The notes under the pieces were generated by a model that saw nothing but the letters and a program-made list of their open reading frames with translations, had not been told where the DNA came from and searched no databases. Below are positions 50,001 to 55,875 of a DNA stretch of 64,000 nt, one piece after another. Location: the NCBI GenBank assembly GCA_030062745.1, contig CP099854.1, positions 11,000,014-11,064,013 of the forward strand, in the 5' to 3' direction. The DNA is from Capitulum mitella. Lineage: Eukaryota > Arthropoda > Thecostraca > Pollicipedomorpha > Pollicipedidae. Made by a program: the position numbers and the translations under genes. Every line of letters starts with the position of its first letter. The stretch's first letter is position 1.

Positions 50001-50938
50001 GCTGGCCCGGGTGAGCGTGACTTCAGGATTACTGGGGAATATTATCAGGAGGATTACTGACTTATTATGGTCGCGTCATTGGTGAGCGAAGTAACCTCAC
50101 GATCAGGACTGGACTCAGGTTTTGCTTGTCAGGTTTAGTGTGTCTGCTTCGTTTTTTTACGTTTGCATGGCTGTTGTTTGCTGTGAGCGTGCCTGTTGTG
50201 TGGGCTGGAGGGTTCCGGGCGGGTTTGGCGGAATTCCCCGGGCACTCGTGACTCTGTGGTCTGCTTTGGTCCCGGACCCAATACCCCCTCCCGGTTTGGT
50301 TTGGTTGGTGTGGCCGGGACCGTGGTTTTGCGTATGGGTTGGCTACAGATGCAGCTGTCCTTCAGGTGAGCCCGCCGTATCCCCGGCCGGGGAGGAGGAG
50401 GTGGTCTCTCTCGCCAGTCTACTCGACTCGGCGACGCTAGAGACATCTGAGGTCGTGTCGGAAAACCTCAACTTGCACGCTCAGTAAGTAGGGGACTGTG
50501 TGTAGAAATGGGTTGGCATTGTGGTCTTGTAAGGTGTTATGATGTTCTGTCGTGCTCTTGAACACTGCCTTGTTTAGTTGTTCTTCTTTTGATGCTGTTG
50601 AGGGCATCTCTCGTTTTCATTGGACGCATGCATGCGTTGTGTGTTTTACGCAAAAGTTACTCGTTTGTACTCTTTGTTCTGCTTGCCACGGTGAAACGTC
50701 CAAAACATAGGTCAATTACAACAGGATGATGTTTAAGGCAATACAATATGCAGGGTACACCCACCTCTACGAAGAGTTCGTATTGTTAGTGGCCCTGGGA
50801 GCCGCCCGTGTCGGTGCCAGCCGAATTTCTTCGTCAGCGGCCTTTGTTCCTTCTCTCAGAATCAGCGAACTGCTGCAGTCCACCCCGCCCGCGCCGCCGC
50901 CTGACGACAAGTCAATAGACTGGAGCTTCCTCAACTAG
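13688..50938 (+). CDS. IkB kinase (IKK-alpha/beta type), 18 exons
   Basis: Eighteen coding exons join in consistent phase to 2253 nt (750 residues plus stop), close to the ~750 of vertebrate IKK-alpha and IKK-beta. Exons: 13688-13790, 14006-14120, 14308-14410, 14703-14861, 15638-15753, 16549-16647, 17111-17218, 18723-18936, 43863-43982, 44600-44734, 45479-45564, 46713-46867, 47379-47553, 48164-48316, 48876-49020, 49561-49630, 50366-50483, 50860-50938. The kinase domain has the Gly loop GSGGFGTV (15-22), Lys37, HRDLKPEN (144-151) and DLG (167-169). The activation loop [12 protein letters not shown] carries Ser178 and Ser182, matching IKK-beta Ser177/Ser181. A ubiquitin-like domain follows (about 312-392), then a helical scaffold/dimerisation domain (about 410-662) and IDWSFL (744-749), the NEMO-binding motif. 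By family, it phosphorylates IkB downstream of Toll/IMD/TNF-type signalling. Alpha versus beta cannot be assigned, as invertebrates often have one. Confidence 0.93.
14006..14120 (+). CDS. IKK exon 2 (catalytic Lys, helix C)
   Basis: Residues 35-73: AIKQC with Lys37, then helix C ([11 protein letters not shown]) with the probable salt-bridge Glu63. Donor gtgagc, phase 2. Confidence 0.9.
14308..14410 (+). CDS. IKK exon 3 (hinge)
   Basis: Residues 73-107, including the hinge [11 protein letters not shown]. Acceptor GTTCCAG, donor gtaact, phase 0 out. A decayed copy of this acceptor lies about 66 bp upstream. Confidence 0.88.
14703..14861 (+). CDS. IKK exon 4 (catalytic loop)
   Basis: Residues 108-160, containing ENCCGLRE (identical to the IKK-beta signature) and HRDLKPEN. 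Phase 0 on both sides, donor gtcagt. Confidence 0.92.
15638..15753 (+). CDS. IKK exon 5 (activation loop)
   Basis: Residues 161-199: [20 protein letters not shown] followed by LQYLAPEL. Ser178 and Ser182 are the expected activating phosphorylation sites. Donor gtgagc. Confidence 0.93.
16549..16647 (+). CDS. IKK exon 6 (kinase C-lobe)
   Basis: Residues 199-232: [20 protein letters not shown], then RPFLPN. Acceptor TTGACAG, donor gtaagt. Confidence 0.9.
17111..17218 (+). CDS. IKK exon 7 (kinase C-lobe)
   Basis: Residues 232-268, starting WMQHVSQKG (IKK-beta has WHSKVRQK at this place). Acceptor CCGCTAG, donor gtgcgc. Confidence 0.85.
18506..18722 (+). repeat. Five decoy acceptors upstream of IKK exon 8, 41-bp unit
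   Basis: The unit is a pyrimidine tract, CCACAG or CGACAG, then the first ~27 nt of exon 8 (TCCCCTGAGGCGGTACCTGG and on). Decoy AGs end at 18516, 18558, 18599, 18640 and 18681; the true one ends at 18722. Steps are 42, 41, 41, 41, 41 bp. In the exon frame every decoy reaches TGA at its ninth full codon, where the true exon has TGG. Confidence 0.88.
18723..18936 (+). CDS. IKK exon 8 (end of kinase domain, start of ubiquitin-like domain)
   Basis: Residues 268-339, from [19 protein letters not shown] to [13 protein letters not shown]. Phase 0 out, donor gtatgt. The next coding exon is 24.9 kb away. Confidence 0.9.
19247..19319 (+). pseudogene. tRNA-Val(CAC) relic
   Basis: 73 nt with the CAC anticodon loop, but two acceptor-stem mismatches (GTTTGCA against CGGGAAC) and a broken anticodon stem (TCCGC against ACGGA). 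First member of a CAC(+), AAC(-), CAC(-) trio. Confidence 0.75.
19639..19711 (-). tRNA. tRNA-Val(AAC)
   Basis: 73 nt. Acceptor GTTTCCG pairs with CGGAAAC, the anticodon loop is CTAACAC, and the T arm CCCGG-TTCGATC-CCGGG is intact. Downstream is GAGTTCTTTAA, with no run of four T. Confidence 0.93.
20179..20251 (-). pseudogene. tRNA-Val(CAC) relic
   Basis: CAC-type copy with changed acceptor bases (ATTTCCG against CGAGAAC, two mismatches) and an altered D arm (TTGTGAC for TTATCAC). The T loop reads TTCAAAC and the T stem has a CTCGG-type change. Confidence 0.7.
20669..20741 (+). tRNA. tRNA-Val(CAC)
   Basis: Intact 73-nt cloverleaf: acceptor GTTTCCG/CGGGAAC, anticodon stem TCCGC/GCGGA with loop TTCACAC, T arm CCCGG/CCGGG. 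GGTTTTC follows, giving a T4 Pol III terminator. Confidence 0.95.
21238..21310 (+). tRNA. tRNA-Val(AAC)
   Basis: Intact AAC-type gene, 569 bp after the CAC gene at 20669. One variable-region change (AGGCC for AGGTC). A ~58-bp minisatellite starts just downstream. Confidence 0.93.
21340..21850. repeat. Minisatellite of ~58 bp downstream of tRNA-Val(AAC)
   Basis: About eight units containing ACAGAGCCGCC, CTGTTCCACCCTCCTCTGAC and a GACAGACAGACA tail, ending in a (GACA)n run at 21759-21784. Related partial arrays lie at 32860-32990, 39020-39120, 58846-58910, 59500-59745 and 60570-60712, most of them next to tRNA units. Confidence 0.8.
22284..22364 (+). pseudogene. tRNA-Val(CAC) with a fold-back insertion in the D arm
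   Basis: After GTTTCCGTAGTGT the expected AGTGG is replaced by CACTACACTACGG, which is the reverse complement of this tRNA's own CCGTAGTGTAGTG. The rest is an intact CAC gene. The 8-nt net gain rebuilds the D arm as a hairpin, so normal folding is unlikely. Confidence 0.85.
22842..22914 (+). tRNA. tRNA-Val(AAC), one acceptor mismatch
   Basis: AAC-type gene 558 bp after the CAC copy at 22284. It differs from the intact type by an A-A mismatch at acceptor pair 4 (GTTACCG). Confidence 0.85.
23958..24030 (+). pseudogene. tRNA-Val(CAC) relic
   Basis: The 5' half is intact, but the T arm reads CTCGG-CCCAAAC-CCGGG, so the B box (GTTCRA) is lost, and the 3' acceptor end is changed to CGGGCAC. First member of the second trio. 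Confidence 0.8.
24375..24436 (-). pseudogene. Truncated tRNA-Val(AAC) relic
   Basis: 62 nt. Most of the D arm and part of the acceptor are deleted, and the anticodon loop has become CTACCAC. Confidence 0.85.
24887..24959 (-). tRNA. tRNA-Val(CAC)
   Basis: Intact stems. The only change is the last T-loop base (TTCGAAA). Downstream GGTTTTAG supplies a T4 terminator. Confidence 0.92.
26251..26323 (+). tRNA. tRNA-Val(CAC)
   Basis: Intact and identical to the 20669 copy, followed by TGGTTTTGG (T4). Its 5' flank (25885-26250) matches the flank of the 20669 gene. Confidence 0.95.
26823..26899 (+). tRNA. tRNA-Val(AAC) with 4-nt D-loop insertion
   Basis: 77 nt: GTGGTTATGTATCACATC has a 4-nt insertion relative to GTGGTTATCACATC. 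All stems are otherwise intact. It lies 572 bp after the CAC gene at 26251. Function is uncertain. Confidence 0.75.
28079..28143 (+). pseudogene. Truncated tRNA-Val(CAC) relic
   Basis: The 5' side of the anticodon stem (GTCCGC) is deleted, so TTATCAC runs directly into TTCACAC. The 3' end is worn. First member of the third trio. Confidence 0.85.
28489..28561 (-). pseudogene. tRNA-Val(AAC) relic with broken T arm
   Basis: Acceptor, D and anticodon arms are near normal, but the T arm is CTCAG-ATCGATC-CCAGG, with mispairs and a damaged B box. Confidence 0.75.
29028..29100 (-). tRNA. tRNA-Val(CAC), one anticodon-stem mismatch
   Basis: As the intact type, except the anticodon stem is TCCTC against GCGGA. 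The CAC loop is retained. No T4 run follows directly (ACACGCTCTTAGCC on the minus strand). Confidence 0.75.
29180..30030. repeat. ~0.85-kb repeat, copy A (inverted copy at 36080-36930)
   Basis: The reverse complement of 36080-36930 follows this segment almost throughout. Shared landmarks include GGTTTTTCCGAGGTTGCGAG, GTACCTTTTCCGTGATC, TAATTTCATACCGCGTTCG. A third, direct and more diverged copy of the right half lies at about 34750-35620. Confidence 0.75.
30353..30425 (-). tRNA. tRNA-Val(AAC)
   Basis: Intact AAC-type gene. Downstream is CAGACTTCTTTGGTT, with no T4 run. Confidence 0.95.
30783..31000. repeat. Two tandem ~101-bp units
   Basis: Two consecutive units share CGATTTACATYATGTGCAAT, GATCCTAGATCA and GTCTTCAAGGTCAAATG. 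A third diverged copy with its flank (GGCCGTACAGGCCATTCC, TCTTCGAACGAAACGG) lies at 34487-34640. Confidence 0.75.
31274..31314. repeat. (TA)n microsatellite
   Basis: About 20 TA units. A second (TA)n run lies at 34959-35007. Confidence 0.95.
31355..31780. repeat. Three tandem units of ~145-155 bp
   Basis: Units repeat TTCGAATGCATATTTCATAC, AGCAAATCTGGACCAGGTCA, TGACCTTGACC and a TATATRCAWACGTGT segment. Copies start near 31360, 31516 and 31661 and diverge noticeably. Confidence 0.7.
32320..32392 (-). tRNA. tRNA-Val(CAC)
   Basis: Intact, followed on the minus strand by TGGTTTTGG (T4). Its flanks match those of the genes at 22284, 39326, 54457 and 59108. Confidence 0.95.
32773..32818. repeat. 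(CCGT)n then (CTGT)n microsatellite
   Basis: About eight CCGT/GTCC units pass into three GTCT units. The run lies at the edge of a minisatellite relative of the 21340-21850 array. Confidence 0.9.
34959..35007. repeat. (TA)n microsatellite
   Basis: About 24 TA units in the third, diverged copy of the 0.85-kb repeat region. Confidence 0.95.
36080..36930. repeat. ~0.85-kb repeat, copy B (inverted relative to 29180-30030)
   Basis: Inverted partner of copy A, about 6 kb away. The two tRNA genes just outside the pair differ in type: CAC at 29028 and AAC at 37143. Confidence 0.75.
37143..37215 (+). tRNA. tRNA-Val(AAC)
   Basis: Intact AAC-type gene, followed by CAGGCTCCTTTGGTTCC without a T4 run. 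Its 5' flank matches that of the 22842 and 26823 copies. Confidence 0.95.
39326..39398 (+). tRNA. tRNA-Val(CAC)
   Basis: Intact, followed by ATGGTTTTCG (T4). Its flanks match the 54457 locus on both sides up to about 39790, where a lectin pseudogene replaces the expected AAC gene. Confidence 0.95.
39793..40253 (-). pseudogene. Truncated C-type lectin pseudogene
   Basis: A degenerate copy of the first ~150 codons of the lectin at 57075-55876. The start ATG (40253-40251) and signal peptide survive, but the Gln30 codon is now TAA and the cysteine of WCPHGW is Arg (WRRHGW). The rest of the first lectin domain stays open ([19 protein letters not shown]). The copy ends abruptly near 39793, fused to the flank of a tRNA unit. 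Upstream homology to the functional locus continues to about 40685, including a TATA-like element at 40340-40346. Confidence 0.88.
40880..41455. repeat. Fold-back satellite, left arm
   Basis: About 40 degenerate units of 12-18 bp built on AAAAGTTCGTC. Toward the centre they change to AAAAGGTTCGTA variants. The right arm at 41660-42535 carries the same units in reverse complement and in mirrored order. Apparent Arg/Thr-rich open frames are artefacts. Confidence 0.8.
41459..41530. repeat. Interstitial telomere-type (CCTAA)n array
   Basis: About 12 CCTAA units with one variant (CTAATCTAACC), equal to (TTAGG)n on the minus strand, the arthropod telomere repeat. It lies between the two arms of the fold-back satellite. 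A small relative, AACCTAACCTAACCTAA, occurs near 63392. Confidence 0.92.
41580..41645. repeat. Short tandem CTAGTAT/CTAGTAC repeats in the fold-back spacer
   Basis: Three to four units of about 28 bp containing GTATATCTAGT and CCCGTAGATC/CCCTATAGATT, in the spacer between the two arms. Confidence 0.7.
41660..42535. repeat. Fold-back satellite, right arm
   Basis: Units of TACGAACCTTTT near the centre give way to GACGAACTTTTGTCCTA distally: the reverse complements of the left-arm units, in mirrored order. About 220 bp of unrelated DNA (41920-42140, with a short TTCCA run) interrupts it. Confidence 0.8.
43863..43982 (+). CDS. IKK exon 9 (ubiquitin-like domain)
   Basis: Residues 340-379, [20 protein letters not shown] to CWAPPE. 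Phase 0 on both sides; acceptor GTCGGCAG, donor gtggga. Another AG 26 nt upstream (43836) would be out of frame. Confidence 0.87.
44471..44599 (+). repeat. Decoy acceptor array at IKK exon 10, 65-bp unit
   Basis: The acceptor and exon start (ACATCAG, then GARGAGACGGARTGGGTGG) occur as a full decoy with AG ending at 44534, 65 bp before the true one at 44599. A third copy of the exon-start part lies at 44474-44495. Confidence 0.85.
44600..44734 (+). CDS. IKK exon 10
   Basis: Residues 380-424: [15 protein letters not shown] to RPAYYRQ, covering the end of the ubiquitin-like domain and the link to the scaffold domain. Phase 0, donor gtgggt. Confidence 0.85.
45479..45564 (+). CDS. IKK exon 11 (scaffold/dimerisation domain)
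   Basis: Residues 425-453: [20 protein letters not shown], at the position of the KVWGQ segment of IKK-beta. Phase 2 out, donor gtgaga. Confidence 0.8.
46609..46712 (+). repeat. Decoy acceptor at IKK exon 12, 76 bp upstream
   Basis: ACCAACAG then GATGGGCTGACCAGTGCCAT mirrors the real ACCGGCAG then GATGTGGCTGGCCAGTGCCA. The decoy AG ends at 46636, the true one at 46712. In the exon frame the decoy gives ATG GGC TGA. A weaker third copy may lie at 46380-46430. Confidence 0.75.
46713..46867 (+). CDS. IKK exon 12 (scaffold/dimerisation domain)
   Basis: Residues 453-505: [19 protein letters not shown], matching the SMASMSQQLKAKLDF region of IKK-beta. Phase 1 out, donor gtgagt. Confidence 0.87.
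47379..47553 (+). CDS. IKK exon 13 (scaffold/dimerisation domain)
   Basis: Residues 505-563, helical and Gln/Arg-rich. The donor is gtagtg: the ATG TAG seen on reading through is split by the splice (AT|C at the next exon), so it is not a stop. Confidence 0.82.
48164..48316 (+). CDS. IKK exon 14 (scaffold/dimerisation domain)
   Basis: Residues 563-614: [20 protein letters not shown], comparable to EEQARELYRRLREKPRDQR in IKK-beta. Donor gtcagt, phase 2. Confidence 0.88.
48541..48875 (+). repeat. Five decoy acceptors upstream of IKK exon 15, 68-bp unit
   Basis: Each unit has TACAG or TTCAG followed by an exon-like start GAGACAGCAGGAGGTACAGC and a GTCTGTGTCTGATGG spacer. Exon-like starts fall at 48551, 48619, 48675, 48743 and 48808; the true exon starts at 48876. 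Steps are 68, 56, 68, 65 and 68 bp. The short units have lost 12 and 3 nt inside the exon-derived part. Confidence 0.9.
48876..49020 (+). CDS. IKK exon 15 (scaffold/dimerisation domain)
   Basis: Residues 614-662: [19 protein letters not shown] to [12 protein letters not shown], the end of the scaffold domain. Phase 0 out, donor gtgagt. Confidence 0.9.
49561..49630 (+). CDS. IKK exon 16 (linker)
   Basis: Residues 663-686, low-complexity Thr/Ala-rich linker with an internal near-repeat (TGACGCCACCAGGACG and TGACGTCACCAGGGCG). Supported by a good acceptor, donor gtaggc and matching phases rather than by sequence conservation. Confidence 0.7.
49730..50005. repeat. Minisatellite in IKK intron 16
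   Basis: About nine units of ~30 bp, GTGTGGTTCAGTGTCTGGCT plus GTGACAGTGGT. It is not derived from an exon edge. The Cys/Ser/Gly-rich open frame across it is an artefact. Confidence 0.85.
50366..50483 (+). CDS. IKK exon 17
   Basis: Residues 686-725, with [17 protein letters not shown] and [13 protein letters not shown], resembling the SEELVAEAHNL region of IKK-beta. Acceptor CCTTCAG, donor gtaagt. Confidence 0.82.
50860..50938 (+). CDS. IKK exon 18 (NEMO-binding motif, stop)
   Basis: Residues 725-750: a proline-rich stretch, then [11 protein letters not shown] before TAG. IDWSFL corresponds to LDWSWL, the NEMO-binding motif that ends IKK-alpha and IKK-beta. Confidence 0.93.
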
Positions 50939-52070
50939 TCGCCGGATGGCGCTGCGCTCGCCCCTGCGTCGCGCCGCCAGCGCCGAACGATCGAAGAAGT
51001 GCCTTCTGTCCAGGCTTTGCGCGTGCCATTCATCGAGCGCTGCCTCCGCGGGACGAACAGCAGGACTGGCCTCTGCCGACCGTGAGGTGTGAGAGGTCCC
51101 GGCCACACGCCGTGTGATGCAGCGTCTTGATTACTCAGTGGCTGGCAGGCCGCCTTCGAAGCGGTCAGGTGGCCTCTGGAGACTAACGTGCGTTCAGGCT
51201 CGGCGATGTTTTTACGCAGTGATTCGATGTGGGATTGCGCGGCCTAATGGCTTTATGCTTTTAGCTTGTAACTGTTGCTTTGACATGTTAGGTGTTGATT
51301 TTTTACCAGACGTATAGATGTGTATTTCGCCAGATGATTTTTGGGGAGTTGTATTCTGCTCTCCTCTGATGCCATACCTCTTTGTAAGAGGGGCTTGAAC
51401 CCAGCACCGCCGGGGGGAGGGTCGTCAAATAGGGCATCCCACGGTTTTCATTGAATAACTTTTAAACCCTTAGAGCCAGCCCCATATCTTCAGCGCCGGT
51501 TCATCAGTCAGTTTTACATATTCTGACATCAAAGCCATTTCCATGGTAGGTCAGATCATGGAGATGTGACTTCATTAATGAACTTGTGCATGCATATTTC
51601 GGCCTCTTTAGAAGGTGGCGCGAAAGAGCTGCGTTTTTTCGATAATTTTCGCGAACATAATGCATGAATTGTTTGGATTTACATAGGACACGGTCCTAAA
51701 AGGGATATACAACCGTGACACGTCAGCACGAGAGGTCATGGTGGGTTTTACGTAACCTGTGACGTCATCAGTCACGTGACCAGGACGAACACAGTATTTT
51801 CTAAATCGCAAGATTCGGGGCTACCGATTGGTGGTAAACAGGTTCAGATACGACGGTTAGATCCTGAGATAGCAGGGGTGGCCTTTTTGACACCCCCAGG
51901 CGGCCGCTGGTACGAAAACACGCCAGGCGGTGCCGGGTTAAATGAAGCCAACCCATGTCCTTGGACAGCCAGTGATTGATTTTGCAAGCTTATGAAGAGA
52001 GGCTTCGTCGATATCACGACAGCGCGTAATTTTTACGGCGTTTGTGACTGGTCTCGGATGTTTGTTCTGC

Positions 52071-52076
52071 AATAAA
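52071..52076 (+). terminator. Candidate poly(A) signal of IKK
   Basis: AATAAA 1.13 kb after the stop, followed by CTCGTGTCC. It implies a 3' UTR of about 1.15 kb. Confidence 0.4.
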
Positions 52077-52099
52077 TTCTCGTGTCCGTAAGTCGCGTC

Positions 52100-54340
52100 C
52101 GATGCCCGTCGACTCGGCTTTCTTCGTGTAGCCTACGCCTGCCTGTTGCCGGCTTTTGCTTGGACGGCTTTGATAGATCGGAACCCGTGAGAGGTAGAGA
52201 AGGCGATGCGTGATACGGGCCTGCGTGGTGTGTGGTGCCCTGTTTGAGCCGGGTTGTGTCTCCCTGTGGCCGCAGATGCTTCCAGTGAGTATTTCCCCGA
52301 GCGACGCGTATCAGTGAGATCCTGTGCTCCAGTGCATAAACGGAGCTTTTAAGCGGTTATTGTTGATTTGCAATGGCAGTCACGCCGCCTCTTTAGCACG
52401 CAAGCCAGAAAGCACGATAAGAATCATTACTTTACTGTATGCGTGCAATGGTGGTCCGAAATTGGTGCGGTATTATGTGTGTCAGGACAACGTTTTACAT
52501 AGTTTTGGACAGCAAACCAGTGTTTTGGGTGCTGATTTCAACGTGTGAGTAGTCGGCCACCGGCAAATGCAGACAGCTGGTTACTGCCCGGAGGTGCCGG
52601 GTGGTACTAGGGTGCTTGCTGAACCGAATCACAGAATAGTCCTCCTGCGACCCGCTGCCTCGGGTGGACAGGTCAAGTCGAGGTGCATCCCGTTAACGTC
52701 TGCTTTGATCTGTTTGTCTCGGCTGGCTTCTCGTTTCCTATTCGTGTCAGCCATTAAAACCTGTTACAGAGGCTTGATGTGTGTTGTTACGCTGGTAGAG
52801 TCCTTTTTGCCCGTTGTATTTGGAGCTGCATGTCCCCTGGTCATTGCTTTGGACTTGCAAGGCGGTTCATTCCGTTTATTGCCCGGGAAATGAACAGCCT
52901 GAGTTGTCGCATAGTTTCCCCAGAAAGGGCAGTCGTGATTGAGTTCGGTCGTTTCGACACGTCACCACAGTGAGCCTTAATAGGACAAGGAGCCGGCGAG
53001 GCAGGTCCCCAGTGGACATAGCTCAAGCTCCCGGTTGCTCTGTTTGGATTGTACATCTGTGCGGCATTGCAATTTCACCGCAAGTTCTCGTGAGTCGGTG
53101 TTGCTCTTGGGCCAATGGTGGTCATGACAGCGTGCCGGTTCGCGTATTTCTCGGAACGTTCACAGCGGTTTGCCTCCTCGGCTGACGAAAGCCAGTGACG
53201 TCACAGGCCGGAGAGCGTCTGCGATGGTCGCGTGTGGCCACTGTCAGGCCTGTGCCTGTTCTCTGCTGTGCGCGCTGCGTGTCCGCGGACTGAGCTGCGT
53301 CCGATCGTCTGGTCTCCGGCACGGTCGCTCGCCGGCTGTGCTGTGGTGACTGGACGACGTCACTGGACCGACTGCCGTCCCCGGTGTGTGTTCGCGGACG
53401 TGACAATGTCCAGTAGGAGAATGCGTCTTAGGGCGAAGTGTAAGCAGCACATTCGGAGGTGTAGCAACCAGGACATGTCTGGCGAGCCAAATGCTAGAAG
53501 TTCTAGACCTTTGGCAAACGGTCAATTTCAAAAGTTTTAGGCCAAATGACAGACAGACCTCAAGCATCACTATAGGCATATTAATGGTGAGAAGTCTCCG
53601 CAAGGGTCGCTGCCTTCGTCTTTTGAGCCACGGCAACACACGCCGCGACAAGGGCGAAATTCCGACCAGTCATACCGTCCGTGATCCTTGTCCCGGAGAG
53701 CCGCCCGACCGTGGGGCCGTTGCCCGTCTCCTGGCGAAACGTTCTCGAACTGTGTTCAGGAGCTGCCCGGGAGACTGGAGGCCGGTGCGCGCTGTGACGA
53801 CGTTTACCTCGTGTCCGCTGTGTACAAGTGACCGGCGCTGTGGCGCTGTTGGACGCTGCTTTGCGTACATACAGACCAATACGCTGCTTGGAGAGTTCTG
53901 TGAACGAACGTCGACTGGTGCCGCGGGTAGTGTGGAGGATGAGCTTTGCTGCTGTGATGGTACGGAAGGCTGCCTCTTGTCAGGTGCCAGTCACAGCCAG
54001 GGCAGCAGAAAACTGTCCGCGCAGTTTATTCCTTTTGAGAAGCATAATAGAACGCCAACGCATCGGGCCCCGTGTCATTCCCACACTGTCTTTTCAGAAT
54101 GTTATACTGGCTTAGCTGATCTTTACTCAGCTGCTTGTACAACAGCGTAGTAATCGTATTTCCATGGTCATTGGCATGGGTAAATTTGTTTTCTCCACCT
54201 GACTGCATTTTTCGCCTGCGTTCAGTCTCCGCACGAGAACGTCAACTTGCAGACATGGCAACACTGCCTAGACTGAGACGATGAAGTCCATACCACACTA
54301 TAAGGTTACTGCATTCAAGTACAGTAGGGGTAGTTAGAAC
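52100..54340. other. Gene-free stretch downstream of IKK
   Basis: Several open frames exist, the longest 219 codons at 53491-54150 (+). None has recognisable domains, and I see no splice structure. Nothing annotated. Confidence 0.4.
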
Positions 54341-54456
54341 AGACTGCGGACCTGCTCGTGTATTAATGATTAGCTCAGGTAACAAGCCAGAGACATGTTA
54401 CAGTGACGATCAGACGGCAGGCCTCAGCCGCCTTGGTAGCTCGCTTGTGGCCATCC

Positions 54457-54529
54457 GTTTCCGTAGTGTAGTGGTTATCACGTCCGCTTCACACGCGGAA
54501 GGTCCCCGGTTCGAACCCGGGTGGGAACA
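54457..54529 (+). tRNA. tRNA-Val(CAC)
   Basis: Intact except for a G-T pair at the base of the acceptor (GGTGGGAAC). ATTGTTTTCG gives a T4 terminator. It belongs to the unit that precedes the lectin gene. Confidence 0.93.
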
Positions 54530-54998
54530 TTGTTTTCGTCAGAGGAAGGCTATGGTGATGCAGTTGTAGCCAACGGCATCTGACAGAGACGTTACATAAG
54601 TCTCCTTACCTTATATGTCCCCTTGCAACGTACTGAACTGCATTGAAATTTCAACCGTCTGTGTGACCTTTCATGAAAGGAGACGATGTCAAATATTCCA
54701 CCTGACGACGAGAGCTGACTTCGTCGCTCAGGTGACTTGTGCTGTGTGTTTCAAGAAACTTAGCCTGACGTCTTCCGTGACGTCAGCGACAAGCGGTACG
54801 CTAACGTGGGACAGTCTGGCCCACGAACTGTTCTGTGTCGTGGATCATGGTCACGGGTTAGAACGTCAGGGACATGGACAATGAACAATAGTACAGACAA
54901 GACCGTGTGACGGAGTGTAACAAAATACCTGCTGGTGGTCAGTCCTACAGCAAAAAACGGCAGTACTCTGTCGGTCTGTTCTGTGTCGACAGTCATCT

Positions 54999-55070
54999 GT
55001 TTCTGTGGTGTAGTGCTTGTCATGTTCGCATAACAAGCGGAAAGTCCCAGGGTGCAGATCGTGGAAACTG
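54999..55070 (+). pseudogene. tRNA-Val(AAC) relic
   Basis: 542 bp after the CAC gene at 54457, the usual AAC position. The loop still reads ATAACAA, but the acceptor, D and T arms are badly damaged (CCAGGGTGCAGATC in the T arm). Confidence 0.7.
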
Positions 55071-55671
55071 CATTTGCCAGTGATGATTGTGTCGAACCTT
55101 ATGGCCGAACACGACCGGGAAACGGTAACGCCTGCTGCTGAAGCACTGTAATGACATGGACATGTTACGCTTTTATGCCCATGGGCAAGAAGGGCATTTT
55201 TGTTTTGTCATTTTGATTAATTTGCGCCTCCTCCCTCATCCCCCCGCCCCCCCCCCCAAAAAGAGGTTGCTGTCGATTTGGATATCAAGCCTTAATACCC
55301 AAACGCAGATGACTCGAAATCGGTATCATGCAAAATCTTGGAGGAGGGAGGAAATCTTGCTTACGGGCATAAGCGGCAAAGCCCAACTGAGTCCCGCTTG
55401 GCTGACAGATGGAACGATTTCTTGAGTGTTTCTATGCATTGCACGAAAGCGAACGGCTCCTAAAATACCCTGCTGGCGTGAGGGAGAAGTCAGTCGTAAT
55501 GCGATGGTCCTGGCGTAGGGTGAAGAACTCTACGTTCCATCCCAGCTGTTGGAAATCGCCCACTTTAATAACTGTCAAATAGTGTTGCATCTCTTCAAGC
55601 ATGGAACGCAGGGCAGTAACGAGAATGGCTGTCATCAGGATGGACATCGAACTTGTGGATTTCGCTACTTT

Positions 55672-55677
55672 TTTATT
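55672..55677 (-). terminator. Candidate poly(A) signal of the C-type lectin gene
   Basis: AATAAA on the minus strand, about 200 nt after the lectin stop. Confidence 0.45.
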
Positions 55678-55875
55678 ACCTGATGTTGTATTGAAGAGTG
55701 GAACACAGTGACTCAGAAGAGGAAAATAAGTTCGCAAATCCGGCAGGCGTCGTCGAATCATGTGTAACCTTTTCTAACCACCGTCGCTAACATTTAATCC
55801 CAGAAAAACAGCGATTACATTGCACAATAGCGTCAGTACGTGACGATTTTGGACGGGGTGACGTGATCCCATCAC

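Noticed and set aside
49778-50014. Cys/Gly/Ser-rich plus-strand frame resembling a cysteine-rich peptide
   Set aside because: It is a minisatellite in IKK intron 16. The cysteine periodicity follows the DNA unit length.
53491-54150. 219-codon plus-strand open frame downstream of IKK
   Set aside because: No recognisable domain, composition unlike the real exons, overlapping frames equally long, no splice structure.
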